Positions 35,586 through 47,888 of a stretch of 64,000 bases of DNA are shown piece by piece. Below the pieces are notes generated by a model. The model searched no databases. It was not told the DNA's origin and worked only from the letters and a program-made list of their open reading frames with translations. The stretch's first letter is position 1. Every line of letters begins with the position of its first letter. Position numbers and translations under genes: made by a program. Source of the DNA: Bigelowiella natans CCMP2755 (taxonomy: Eukaryota > Cercozoa > Chlorarachniophyceae); NCBI GenBank assembly GCA_000320545.1, contig ADNK01002094.1, positions 1 through 64,000 of the forward strand, read 5' to 3'.

Positions 35586-37904
35586 TTAGGATAGTCTTGC
35601 AAGCTCCTCCTCTGCCTTTTTTATTACTTCTTCAAGCGTTGTAGTGAAGTAGCTGGGGTCTTTATCTATTTTTTTCTTGCACTTATCAAAGTTCTTTTTG
35701 TATACCTTGAGGGCTTTCGACAGTTTCTTCCCCGTAGCTTTCTTAAGTTCCTCCTCAGTGCCATCCTGATTCTTTTGGTGCGTGGGCATCCCGTTCGCAT
35801 CAAATTGCGTGAACTTCTCTCTATCCTCGTGCAACTGTTTAAAGTACTCCCTTGGCTCTGTTTTCCCGCTCTCCTGGTAGAGCTTTATCTCCGCCTTGTA
35901 ACCGTCAATTTTCTTGCGTAGCTTAGCTGCCTTTTTCTCCTTCTGGAGTTTTTTCTGTTTCTTGAGCTCTTCCACCTCCTTCATCAGCGTCTTAGGGTCC
36001 TCGAGAGCCCACTTGCTACCGTCTTTCGTATCCGTCAACCGAACTCCCATTATAGGCAATGTTTCGTCTCGAATCTTGTCACATAGATCCATGATGTTCT
36101 TGCCACTGCCCCCGTTGCTACCCTTCATATTCTTCACTTCTGTACGCATTGCATTTCTGAAGTCGACGAACATATCCAATATGCCTTTTACAGCCTCCTC
36201 CGAAGACGATGATGATCCTGCTTCTCCTTCCAAACCGACTTGATCATTAAATATTACTCCAAACACACGTAGCATCTTTGTCGTATAAGACAGGATGTTT
36301 TTGAGCAAAAGAGGCTTGAAGTCCTCCTTTCGCATGTACTGAAATTAAGGCAAAAGAGGAATTAAAACGGAAGAAGATTATGAAAAGAGTAACGATGTTA
36401 TGAGGATTACAATGGCTACGTTTAAATCTTTCACTATGAATAGTCGTCTTGTCGTACTCGAAGGACCTCACCTTATTGCCCTCAGATATTAAGTCCGATA
36501 TTCTTTTCATTGCGTCAGCCCAGTTGAGATTGTCACATAGCGCCTTGTGTACGTCCGCTTTGATAGTCAAGTAAGCTTCATTCAGCTTCTTGTCGCTGTC
36601 ATTCCACTGCAGATAGATGGTGAACAAGCAACAACGAGAATAGGAAAGAGAAAGATGTACGACAAAAAGTATTAATGGCGGTTGGGATGTACTCGCATTT
36701 TTAAACGTAAAATTCAAACACAAGCCTTGAGCCCGATATACTACCAGCATGATAGTAGGGAGAGATGAGCATCATCTTCCTACTTTTGGCACAGCAGCTA
36801 CTACCTATCTGTCTAATTACGGACACCTTTTGAAGCATTTTAGAAGGAAGGGGCTTGTTCCTAAGGGTTGCTTGGGCATCGCTGAAAAACGACTTTATTT
36901 GCTTCTCCTTTGAGAGAATCTCCAGCAGAGAATTTTCGTCAAAGTTAATCTCTGAGTCCCATTTAGCCAGAAGGAACATTAGCCTCAACTGACGCGGACT
37001 GTTGGATTGCAATGCCGCACGGATTGTGGTGAAATTCTTGAGAGATTTGGACATTTTTCTGCCTTTAACATGTAGGTGACCAGCATGCATCCAGTAGTTG
37101 ACCCACTGGTGCGTATCGAAGAACGCCTCAGACTGAGCAATCTCGTTGTCATGATGCGGAAACTTAAGATCGGAACCCCCACCGTGGATATCAAAATTAT
37201 TTCCGAGGAGCTCTCCGGACATTGCTGAGCACTACGAAAAAACACACATAAAGAAACCAAGTTTGAGAAATAATCAGACTATTTGTGAATATGATCTAAG
37301 ACAAGTACAGGTTCTTTAGTTCTCCAATAATGCATAATTGATGTCACTAAAAGAATTCCTACAACAACAACGACAATAAAAATTGCTGCTACAGTTTCAA
37401 CCCATCTAAACCCACTAAACTACTAGTTTGTTTCTCCTCCTCCCTCCTCTTCCTCCTCCTCCGTATCTAACGTCACCTCAATGTGCCATCCCGGACGTCC
37501 ATAACCCCATGGCGAGTCCCATTGAGGCTCTCCCTTCTTCGATTTCTTCCATAGTGCAAAATCGCTCTGGCTTTTCTTTTCTCCGGATGATCCGAGGGCT
37601 CCTTCTCCTTCCTCCCCCAGCTTCGTGTTCATTGCGCACTCAGGTCTCAACTTGCAGTATTGGTGGCATGTAGAGAATTGAGCGACATTGAAGTAGACGG
37701 ATCCATTCGATTCATACGCCATGCCCTTCTTAATAAGTGTCTGGACGAATTCCACAATCTCTTCTATATATTCTGAGACTCTTGTTAATACTGACGGCAT
37801 TCGAATACCGAGACTCTTGAGATCGTCAAGAAACTCCTGTTCGTACCTTGATATGGATTGTATGTATTATGTGTGGGAAAGGATTTTACAATTTCGCTCT
37901 TTCA

Positions 37905-37939
<35 letters not shown>

Positions 37940-39167
37940 CCTCTCCCACTCTCCCACTCTCCCTCCCCCCCCCTTTCTCCTGCATATAATATTCACAACA
38001 ACCATCCCATAGGATGTAGTGCTCCCACATCATTCCGACACATTGTTATCATTTTATCATTTTTGTTTGTACAACGGTACCTTGCAGCATGATCTCTAAA
38101 TATTGAATGGTCTGTTACAGTGTGTCCTTCCTTCTTGTCCAAAAGATATGAGACTTCCGATTTCACTATGTTAAGCAAACCAACGATGACGTCGGTATCC
38201 TTTGCCCCACTCTTGCCCTGTTTTTCAATGTATTCCGTGGCTTCCTTCTCCGCTTTTTCTACATTTCCCAACTTCACTTTTTCATTTTCAACCATCTCCT
38301 TCAACTCGTCCCTGTCTTTCGACTTTGTGGTCTGCTTCAAATCCTCTTCAAGAGTTTTGATCTTTTTGTTGTGCTTATCCTTGACTGTTTTTATGGAATC
38401 CTGCACGTCCTTGCATACTTTATTCAAGTCTGTCAAACAAATACCGTTGCTCAAGGTCTTGGAAACAATGTTACAAAGAGGGGGCTAAAAACCTTTGGCT
38501 CCTTTTTGATAGAGATCAAAGAGATAATTCTGTCGAGCTCGAAGGATAATTTTATCATCCACGTCGGTTATGTTCATCACATAAAATATATCGTAGCTGT
38601 AAACACCAACAATATTGCTCAAAAACCCAAACAACAAGCTTTAGAATAAACTTTTGTTTATAGACTGACCCGAAGTAGTCTGTTAGGATTCGAAGGATGA
38701 TGTCGAATGTGAGATATGCCCTGGCATGACCAAGATGAGCAGAGTCGTAGACAGTTGGCCCACACACATAGATTTTGACGCTTTGTCCTGCTGGATCAAT
38801 CGGCACAAAATCGATTTTCTTCTTTCCCCAGCTGTTAACCAGTTTCAAGCCCCTGGCGGGGTTCTTGGGAATGTTCATCTTACCGTCTATCTGTTAAGAG
38901 GAGAAAATCACAAACACCAAGGAAGAAAGGGATTCTGTATTCAATTAAAGGGAGGATGGCTACTAGTTGGCACATACAGAATCGACTGGTTGTTGTAGAA
39001 AGTAAGATATGTTCGTTCTGTGGAATTTGCTGCGTATAAAAAGCCTCTCTCTCTCTCTCCATGCGCACAAACACAGCGCTGCTACGTACATCTCGGAGGA
39101 GTGCGAACTCTGGGAAAATGATGCTTAATGCTAGTAAAGTTGAAAGCAGTAATTGAAAAAAATGCAT
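35586..39167 (-). CDS. CARS1: Cysteinyl-tRNA synthetase, eukaryotic cytosolic type
   Basis: Class I synthetase that charges tRNA-Cys. Exons on the minus strand, all in phase: 39167-39090 (optional), 38890-38670, 38596-38493, 38429-38081, 37846-37477, 37231-36827, 36606-36472, 36338-35586; about 804 residues, or about 774 if translation starts at the ATG at 38878. Signatures: [19 protein letters not shown] (zinc Cys and HIGH region), [97 protein letters not shown], and KMSKSLKNF for the ATP loop. The long inserts and the Lys-rich C-terminal region ([23 protein letters not shown]) match the animal/fungal cytosolic form, not the shorter bacterial form. The optional first exon encodes a hydrophobic signal-like start ([18 protein letters not shown]). 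Confidence 0.93.
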
Positions 39168-39724
39168 GATATATCGTACCTACGACATCAAATGTCGGCA
39201 AAGTTAACACGGCCTTCATTCTCGTGTATTTTGGATGAAGGTCAAAAGAACGTATGCGTTGTTTTTTCCCCGAATTTTCATTCGTTTGCGTGATATCGAG
39301 GAAGCTCTTTCATCCTTTTTCATAAATACGACTAAATAAAATCTCAGACATCAATGCTAAAGATGTGCTATTTCGTAAAATGTTCCTCTTCTTTAGAAAA
39401 AGACAATGATGAGTCAATTTACGATATAAAGACAAGATTTCTGTGTTCGAGTGGTTGTTCAGCTCTATATTCAGATTTTCTTTAGTGGAATGTCAGCATT
39501 AATAGATCAAATGTCATAATATATATTCCAAGAGACAACATTTTAGGCAGTGATATGTCATATGAATAGGTAAATCCCTCAAAAACTTACGAATCATATT
39601 ATGTTTACAAATACTGGAAAAGGGCTTCTGCTGAAGTCTGAACTCTGAGTAGGAGAGTGCAGTTAAGCAAACGGGTGAGGAGAAAGAGCGAGGATAGGTT
39701 GCACAGAGAAAAACTCGAACAAAG
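39168..39724. promoter_or_regulatory. Probable shared promoter region of two divergent genes
   Basis: 557 bases between the outermost start of cysteinyl-tRNA synthetase (minus) and the EF-hand gene start (plus). AT-rich, with no open exon. No specific promoter element can be named by eye; the call rests on the head-to-head arrangement alone. Confidence 0.4.
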
Positions 39725-41505
39725 ATGGGGGTTTGTTCGAGCGACTCTAGTGAAAACATATTCTACAAAAACCAGTTCAGAGATTACAAGGTTCGCCCTG
39801 CTACTTGAACACGAAATAGTACGCACATATGCACTCACAACGATCTGATGTGTTCACTTGCTTATTTACGAGATACGATGAGAATGCTATGAAAATATAT
39901 AAGTATTCATCGAGAAATCCAACAATAAGGAATGTGATGTAAGCATACTCCAAGCATAGTTCCCACCTGCGATGCTACTTTGGTGTGATAAAACTGTGCA
40001 TGTTGATGAACTTTCCACATACAAGGATGATATTAATCGTCCCCATCTAACATTACCCATCTAGGTTTTGTTTACGAAAGAGCAGCTCACGGAAATATTT
40101 GAGAAATACGATCATGACGACAAGTACATAGTAAATTGTAATGCCGATTCATTTCTCAATCTCATTGACAATTTGCATATATGAAGCGAAACGTTGCAGT
40201 TGTCGGAGATAGAAAGTATGATCAAGGTAAATAAATCGTTGTTTCACAATATATTTATTTTAAGAAAGATAGATTGATCATTGTACCTCCCTCCAGGACA
40301 TGTTGGATGCCGTTCTCCACAAGCAGATTAGTTACCTATCAGGGAAGGCCAAGTATGGACCAAAATATATTTTCTATCCATAGATCTTAAGATAAAAACA
40401 AATTGATGGTTGTTTTATGTTTCGCAGTGTCCGTCCCCTTCTCAAAAAGTTTAAGAAGAGGATACAGGATGCGAAGGGCAATTACAAGAGACATGCACTA
40501 CGGCTACAAAATGCGATTGGTTAGCTACGACTACGAATAAACATGATTACATTTGAGAGTATGGATTTGTATTTGGGAAATAGTTAGGCTAGTTTTCTTC
40601 TCTGGCTTTGGAAACCCAATTTAATTGCCGTTGCCTCTTTGTGTCCTCTATGTTGTGTTACCCACTGCAACGTAGATCAAGATCGGGACGGAAAGATTAC
40701 GAAGCCTGAATTTACAGATTTTATTCTGAATCTACAGGTCCAAATTTTTTTTTGTTGTTTAGTCTCTCACTACCAAATAATATCACCAATACATAGCAAT
40801 GACTGTTGCCCCTTAATCAATGTATAGGCAAACAGGAGAGAGGGAATATTAGGCGTAATAGCAGCTGGAGATGACGGATCTCTAATTTTAACCAAAAAAC
40901 AGTATATTAAGAAGAAAAAGAAGGTAGTCAACACATTTTTAATAGAAAGACAATTTTTTTTTTTCATGTGTCAAATCAATATAGTGGTGACCTCTGCTAT
41001 CACTGCTCCTACTTTTTTAAATCCTCTTTTCAAGATTATCCTTCCTTCTGTATGAAACTGATGGTGATTTCAGGAAGGTGACTTGTACACCACAGCAATT
41101 ATTGAGGAACGAAAGGCTGTCAAACAAGCCAGAAGGTCGCGGAACGCTCTCGCAGCAATAGCGAGAGAGGACAAAAACAAACAGCCAAATGCTGCTAAGC
41201 CCACATCCTCAATTCAAAAGGGCAATGATGATGGAGGGACTGCAGAAGCTGCAGTACCCAGCGGCAATGTTGCCGCATCGGCTACTGAAACAGATCTTGA
41301 AGAGAAAGAGGGGAAGGGGGCGACTACAACAATAAACAACACTAGTGCAACAGTTACTACAAATAAGACAGAGATTTTCAATGTTACTGAAAGTCAGCAG
41401 CCGCCTGAAATCGACGAGAAAAAGGAAGAAAAAGGGACAGCTGGTGCGCAAGATTCATCAGATCCAACCACCATGCAAGATGAAGAAGCCAAAAGTAATC
41501 AGTAG
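39725..41505 (+). CDS. Two-EF-hand protein with predicted myristoyl/palmitoyl N terminus
   Basis: Seven exons in phase: 39725-39790, 40065-40130, 40200-40226, 40297-40352, 40428-40519, 40676-40737, 41074-41505; 266 residues. The start MGVCSS has Gly2, Cys4 and Ser6, the pattern for N-myristoylation with neighbouring palmitoylation, so membrane anchoring is likely. EF-hand 1 (loop Asp38-Glu49, DHDDKYILSEIE) is split by an intron. EF-hand 2 (loop Asp103-Glu114, DQDRDGKITKPE) is canonical, with Asp at positions 1, 3 and 5, Gly at 6, Ile at 8 and Glu at 12. The basic spacer between them (LLKKFKKRIQDAKGNYKRH) may form an amphipathic helix. The last 130 residues are a disordered Ala/Thr/Glu-rich tail. 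A membrane calcium sensor is the natural inference; no kinase or channel domain is present. Confidence 0.82.
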
Positions 41506-41869
41506 GGCCCAGGTTAAGAGTATGAAAACGACAGGAGAAAGCAAAGAGAGATATAAACACATGACAACGACGACAACGACGATGTGATGAAGAGGACTAT
41601 TTCAGCAAGCTATAACAGTGTTCCTTACTAATCATTGGTACAGAATGAGTGCGATGAAGCAGGGCTACAATATTGCATTACACAATTAATAATCAATCAA
41701 TTCTATATTGTGTTGGATGGTTTTAAAAAATACACACAATTGAGAGCTTACACAATGTTCTACATTTGCAGAAATAAAAAATTGGTTAATTGATTTTTTT
41801 GAAAAATTATTAGAATTGTAATGTAACATTAGACCCACATTAATTGATAAGAATTTCTATCGGTACAAA
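41506..41869. other. AT-rich 3' flank
   Basis: Very AT-rich sequence after the EF-hand stop codon, likely holding its polyadenylation site. Nothing specific is recognised. Confidence 0.4.
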
Positions 41870-43880
41870 TGTTCACCTCTACATGGACGATTCATTAGAC
41901 GATGAGTTGCACGACGTGCGCACGTGCATTGGTGCGTGAACGGCGCCGCAATGCGACAGCAGTGTGGGAACTTGCACTCTAATTAGCACTGCTATACATG
42001 CTGAGCATCGAAGCAACGTAACGCATCTGCACATTGCATGCATGCGTTTGGGCGTAGTGGACATTTATTCAGGCAAAGCCATGCTAGCATGTTGAGAGGT
42101 GCACCTCACGTCGCGTCATCTAAATAAATGCGAGCTAGCGAGGCTCACATTCCGCATGGCAGCTCTGTGCACATCACATGCTGCTAGCATGCATCGCTCA
42201 TCGTCAGCTGCGCATCGCACAGCATCACAGCTCACAAATGAAGGCAATGCAAGCTAGCAAAGTTGTGATGGTGATGCTGCAAGATCTAGTGATGGTCTAG
42301 CAATGGCATCACACTCCAGCATCAACTAACTCACCGATCTAGCGATGTCTGCAATTGCCCCTCTGCGCCGCGCTCACGCCCGCAACACGTCGTGCAATGT
42401 TGGAACAATTGACGGAAAAAATGACCTTTCAATGAACACCATTGAACATCAAAAAATGCACCAGTCTAGCAGTGTCAATCCCCATTGACACCCAGGATGC
42501 AGGATCATCTGAACTCACCGGCGCCGTCGCCGGTGTCCCAATTCCTGCCTGGTTTCAACAATTGCGAATGCCAGAACTCCGTCTGAAACATCACCCCATC
42601 AGGCAACACCAACTGACGCTGTCTTGCCCTGCCCTGCCTCGCACCGACACCTCCTCAGGGTCGTTGCCGTCCTTCGTCCTCTTCGTGTCTCTGCCTCCGC
42701 TTCCTTTCAGTCTGCCGCTGTTTTCTGCCAACACGGAGGAATGCTCGCCGTTCCCCAACTGCAATCCCTTCCGTTTGTTTGCCTCTCTGTCACTCTCCTG
42801 ACATGGTCAACACCTATACACCCTGTCGTGTCAACTACCAACTTGCTGCCCCCTGTCGCAGCATCCCTTGTCAACTGCATTGCTGCTGCTTGTCGCAGCA
42901 CCCCTCATTGACCAACTTGCTGCCTCCTGTCGCAGCATCCCCTGCCAGCACTCAACCACCAGGCGCCAATGCGCGCCGCTTCATGTGCAACTGCAATGTC
43001 GGCGCAGCAAGCTAGCAAGCTCGCTTCATGCATGCGCATCAATCTCGCATGCCGTGGTCAGCACTGGAGCATGCACATTTTCCAGTTTTGGCGCTGTGCG
43101 TTGACTTCGATTTGTTTGCATGACCCCGGCAAAACGCAAGGCCATGCTTCAAGTCGATGAAATCAGAGTGAAACTTGCACTCGCACGAGCGCACGCCTTC
43201 ACTTCCAGCGTGTTGAATCGAAGCGCACGCACAATGTGTCACTCTGGCACGCACTGGGCGCACGAAAAGTGGCGTGCGTGCATCTGCGTGTGGTGGATTT
43301 GGCTCAATGAAGTTGGGCATGAGTTCTTCTGCCACCAGACTGTGGAAGCTGGCTTGGTGAACCAAGCATCAACAACACGTGCTAGCGTGGTGCTCTTTGC
43401 CAACACTGCTGGACTGGAACACGTCGCTGGAAAAGAAAATGCGGTTGAACAAAGGGCCACGAGAAAAGCTAATTCGTTCGAGCGTCCGTGTTTTTCGGGG
43501 GTTTTTCCACACAAAACACTTGGACGGATGACCTCAGCAGGCGGGCGCAGAGCCCCAGCGAAGGACAATCGAACCCAGCGACGTGCTTGTCACGTGCGTG
43601 CAGCCCATTGAACGAGTGAACAAATGAATGAAACGGTTCCACAGGAGCAGTTGAAAGCATCACAGGTCACGCTAACTTGTCTGTGACCTTCTCAACCAAC
43701 TGGACCACCAGAGAAAGTTGACAAGCGCGCATTGCTAGATTCTAGAGATTGTGCTGTGAAAAGCACAACGCATGGCATGTCGCTGCGTTTCAGCTGGCAA
43801 GATTCCAGCCTCGGCATCACTAGGATGCAAGATACCCTAATGAGTAAAAAATCATGTTTTTCTTTTAAATTCATCAAAAA
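41870..43880. repeat. TGCA/GCTAGC-rich intergenic island 7
   Basis: Long island with TCTAGCRRTG decamers at 42296, 42338 and 42465 and one on the minus strand at 43730-43739, plus many GCTAGCA, CATGCATGC and CACGTCG words. A subregion (42640-43000) is C-rich, with repeats of GCTGCC(T/C)CCTGTCGCAGCA (about 42842-42860, 42917-42938). Several frames of 100-160 codons exist on both strands, but none shows a domain. Confidence 0.6.
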
Positions 43881-44154
43881 AACCACTGCACATTGTGATT
43901 GAAGTGACATTAAGTTCTTCTTCTTGTAACTTATTATTCAATGCACGTCGAACCCTTTTGATTTAATCAATCTATTCATTGCATCAGTGGAGGGCCCAGG
44001 CAAAGCTTTCTACATTTATCTCCTCCAATCACACCTGCGCCAACGAATTTTTTACACAGCGTTTCTTTGTAGGGCGCACGTGCAAGCCACAGGCAGCTAG
44101 AGATAACACTAATATTCACGGGATCATCCACCTTTGCAACCACGCCTCTAAGAA

Positions 44155-45927
44155 ATGAAGAAACCATCAGTTACTTTCACCGCTGCATGTCTAATCTTCT
44201 TTCTAGGGGATGTTGATTCATCCTCTGACCAAGTTAAAGGGAAGGCATTTATTCCCCAAGATCTGAATGTCGACTGGTCAGCTCCAAGACCAAATGTTCT
44301 TATATTTTTAGTGGATGACATGGGATATTCCGACCTTGGTTCCTACGGAAGCACTAATGCATCAACACCAAATATCGATTCATTAATTGACTCAGGGATG
44401 AAATTCAGGCAGTGGGTATCTGCAGCTCCGATCTGCACACCTTCACGTGCGTCATTGCAAACTGGTCGATACCCAATACGAACAGGATGTATAGGAAATG
44501 TTGAGAAATATCGCGTTCTTCCAACACCTAGTAATCCTCATGGACTCGATCCAGCAAAACATGTCAGCATCGCAACTGCTCTAAAAGAGGGTGGTTACAG
44601 AACAGGGATGTCTGGTAAATGGCATCTTGGAATAAATGGAAATAAAGAGTTCCAAGAGCAGGATCGAGCATTTACTCCAAGTGCTCATTCTTATGAATCA
44701 TATGTGGGAGCACCGTACACAAATGCGCCAATGTGTGCCGTGGATGGTGATGGGATATCAAGGAAATACAGGGCTGGGCAGACATTCTGTTTTTTGATGA
44801 AAAATGATACTGTGGTTGAGCAACCTCTTCGACTGGAGAACTTCACCTCCACGATTACAACCCATGCTGTAGATTTCATCAGAAGTCAAAACAAAGATGA
44901 TCCTTGGTTCTTCTTAATGTCGTATTTCCACGTCCATACACCATTGTTCTCCCAACGCAAAAATCGAGGTAGAAGCAGAGGAGGAAGATTTGGTGACAAT
45001 GTTGAAGAACTTGATGATAGTGTAGGCGAAATTATGAAGGAGCTGAGAAGGCAGGGATTCGAGAATAATACTTTGATATTTTTCACAAGTGACAATGGAC
45101 CATATCAAGAGGAAGGATGGGAGAATAGTGGCAGAACAAATATCTATGATGACGTTACGGGGGAAAGAGTTGGACGGTTGCGTGGTGGTAAAGGACAAGT
45201 ATTTGAAGGGGGAATTCGGATGCCAGGAGCTGTGGTGTGGCCAGGTTTTGTAGCAGAGGGATCACAATCAGACACGATGGTATCAACGATGGATATCTTT
45301 CCAACAGCACTTGCGGCAGCAGGTGTGAGTCTTGGGAAGGAATATGTGGTTGATGGTAAGGATATGGGTCCAGTCATTCGAGGAGAGACGAACAAAACAC
45401 AACACGATGTCATGCTTCATTATTGTGGATTCAATATCCTCGCAGCACGTGTGGATGGTAGGTTTAAGTTGTTTTGGAAAATCCAAAAATGGTATACAAA
45501 TGACCCCCGAAACTCCTCAATATGTCTAGAATGCTGCAATGGGATCAATCCTGCATCTTTGCTCGTGGCACCTGCAACCCAACTTTGTGGATGTGCTCAG
45601 AAAGACTTAATTTCACTTCAAACGCCAGTTGTATATGACATGTTACTTGATCCGTTCGAATCCAAGCCATTAACTGAAGATACATGGCCTCAAGATGCTG
45701 GCTTGACTTTGCAAGATGTTATCCGTCTTGCCCAATCAAAGAAAGAACGCATGGAGAAAGAAGTTCATCCGAAGCCTGACAGTCAAGGTGCTGGAACGTG
45801 CACTTCTGGGCTACCAGCTGCAGCAAGACAGCCTTGTTGTGCAGGTTGCAAACAACTCGTTCCCTTTTTTGGATTCTGTCGTTACGCAGGAGGACTTGGG
45901 AAGAAGTGTGATTGCGTTGATGAATGA
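44155..45927 (+). CDS. Secreted arylsulfatase (type I sulfatase), intronless
   Basis: Hydrolyses sulfate esters, in eukaryotes usually in the secretory pathway, lysosome or cell wall. Single exon, 590 residues. The start (MKKPSVTFTAACLIFFLG) looks like a signal peptide. Metal ligands lie in LVDDMGYSDLG; the formylglycine precursor is Cys94 in CTPSRASLQTGR (C-x-P-S-R); GKWHLG and FFTSDNGPYQEEGW carry further active-site residues. The SGRTN...RLRGGKG...EGGIRMPG stretch and the long C terminus place it with arylsulfatase A-like enzymes. The last 45 residues are Cys-rich (RQPCCAGCKQL, CDCVDE), an unusual extension. It is one of the few intronless genes here and lies between two TGCA-rich islands. 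The substrate cannot be told from sequence. Confidence 0.95.
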   Translation: MKKPSVTFTAACLIFFLGDVDSSSDQVKGKAFIPQDLNVDWSAPRPNVLIFLVDDMGYSDLGSYGSTNASTPNIDSLIDSGMKFRQWVSAAPICTPSRASLQTGRYPIRTGCIGNVEKYRVLPTPSNPHGLDPAKHVSIATALKEGGYRTGMSGKWHLGINGNKEFQEQDRAFTPSAHSYESYVGAPYTNAPMCAVDGDGISRKYRAGQTFCFLMKNDTVVEQPLRLENFTSTITTHAVDFIRSQNKDDPWFFLMSYFHVHTPLFSQRKNRGRSRGGRFGDNVEELDDSVGEIMKELRRQGFENNTLIFFTSDNGPYQEEGWENSGRTNIYDDVTGERVGRLRGGKGQVFEGGIRMPGAVVWPGFVAEGSQSDTMVSTMDIFPTALAAAGVSLGKEYVVDGKDMGPVIRGETNKTQHDVMLHYCGFNILAARVDGRFKLFWKIQKWYTNDPRNSSICLECCNGINPASLLVAPATQLCGCAQKDLISLQTPVVYDMLLDPFESKPLTEDTWPQDAGLTLQDVIRLAQSKKERMEKEVHPKPDSQGAGTCTSGLPAAARQPCCAGCKQLVPFFGFCRYAGGLGKKCDCVDE

Positions 45928-45984
45928 AAGAGAACCAAGGTTGCATCATCAAACTATCTCAAGTTTATCATGAAAGCATACATC

Positions 45985-46600
45985 AACGTGTTGTGCGCGT
46001 ACGTCTGCAAAGTGGTATGTTTGCACACCAAAGCACGCCCATATTGTTAGATAATTGTGCTCGCGCCATATCATATGCATTACTGATGTGCATCCGAGCT
46101 AACAGCAGAGAGCAGCTTGTGCCAAGTGATGAACAAAATGACATGCTAGCATGGTTATCGTTGCACGCTAGATTGCACATAGTGTTGGATGAATGTTGTT
46201 ATCCTTGGAATAAACAATATTATTGAACAACCACATGCATACGTGATGATGCCGATATCTGCTAGCTAGCTAGAGCGCGCGAAAATGTGATCATGCGCTA
46301 TGACTGTCAGTGCTAAAGTAGCGTAATCTAGTAATATTTTGCTTAGTTAGGCCGTGCATAGATCGATAATAGATATAATGTGTGAACGGTCTAGTGTTCT
46401 ACCTGCACATGGCAGTGCCCACGCACCCTAGCTGCTAGCAGCGATCCCTCAATTGGTAAGCTTAAGTTTTTAGATGTAGCCTTACATGGATTTAGACACT
46501 GCACATTGCACTTGCGACAGCATGTGTGCACAATGTGCGATGCAATAATACGATTATTACGCAACATGAAGGACTTACATTACCCAATAATCTAATAATC
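45985..46600. repeat. TGCA/GCTAGC-rich intergenic island 8
   Basis: Short island directly after the sulfatase: CTAGCTAGCTAGAGCGCGCG (46262-46281), ACGCTAGATTGCACAT, CTAGCTGCTAGCAGCG. It fades into AT-rich sequence by about 46600. Confidence 0.5.
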
Positions 46601-47300
46601 AACGATTTAGCCAGTCAAGTGTTGCGTGTATATGCAATTACGATTGATATTCCGCAACACCAAAAACATTAGAAATCATTTTGACGATGTTTGTTGAATA
46701 TAAGATGCTATCGGATTACATTGCAACTGCCTTTAAATACCTAATGCATCGTAGTCATAAATGAGCTGGAAATGAAGGAAAACAAGAGCTGTATATCTCA
46801 ATAAGATGCTACTACTATCATTCTCATATTCTTAGTCCTCATATCTTACTGGATTAAGAGAGTGGTGAAAAAGACGCCAACCTGTTATTATAGGTTATCA
46901 TACACATCACCCTCGTTTATTTAACATATTATCATGCACAAGGAATAGCTTATCATAGGCATCACCATCCTCCATTTAGCATATTATTTTGCAAAGGACG
47001 GGGCGTAACCCAGAAGGACTCTAATGTATAATTGTGCTATTTATATAATATATATAATATATATATACCAGCACCAGCCATAGAGGGTAGGCAATTCCTA
47101 TACCTGCAGTAGTGGGGATAGACGAAGAAGATAGAAGAGTGCAAAATAGTAGTAGTAGTATAAGAAGTAGTGGTAGTAGTAAACAATACGTAAGAAAAAA
47201 CAAACAGGCACCATTAAGTTGTCAATGAAATACTAGTGATAACAGGTAGCATAATATTCTTCGTTCTTTGTTCCTTTGCTACTGCTACTTCTACTACAAC

Positions 47301-47335
<35 letters not shown>

Positions 47336-47406
47336 GTGCTACCTGTCCGTATCTCAGACCATACAGTTGTTAACGCTACTGCGCTTGGTCTTACAGCGAC
47401 CTGCAA

Positions 47407-47447
<41 letters not shown>

Positions 47448-47536
47448 TTCGTTAAAATGACAACGTGGAAAAAAGAGCTACCAGCATGCACATCATAGCC
47501 CGACAGTGTACTATAACTACTAATACGATAACATCC

Positions 47537-47569
<33 letters not shown>

Positions 47570-47857
47570 TATCTTTATCTTTATCACCATCATCACCGAC
47601 ACACCGGTTTATCGTGGTATCTTTTGTTGTAGAGCTCAACCCAGAGTAGCCAGCCGGAAGGAGGTGTTGATCGGGATGATGATGATGATGATGATGACGA
47701 TGATGATGATGATGACGATGATGATGATGATGACGTTGTTGTTGCTGCTGATGATTATCATGAAATAATAAGATCACATCGAGCCGTTATCGTTGGAACT
47801 TCTATGTTTGGAATGGCTAGTAGTAGTGGTGAGAATATGACCATTATCACCATAACT

Positions 47858-47888
<31 letters not shown>

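Noticed and set aside
43120-43611. A 163-codon frame in island 7
   Set aside because: No domain, odd composition, overlapping long frames on the other strand, and the same word usage as non-coding islands.
47538-47734. Regular ATC/GAT arrays as a possible CRISPR-like array
   Set aside because: They are plain trinucleotide microsatellites with no spacer-repeat pattern.
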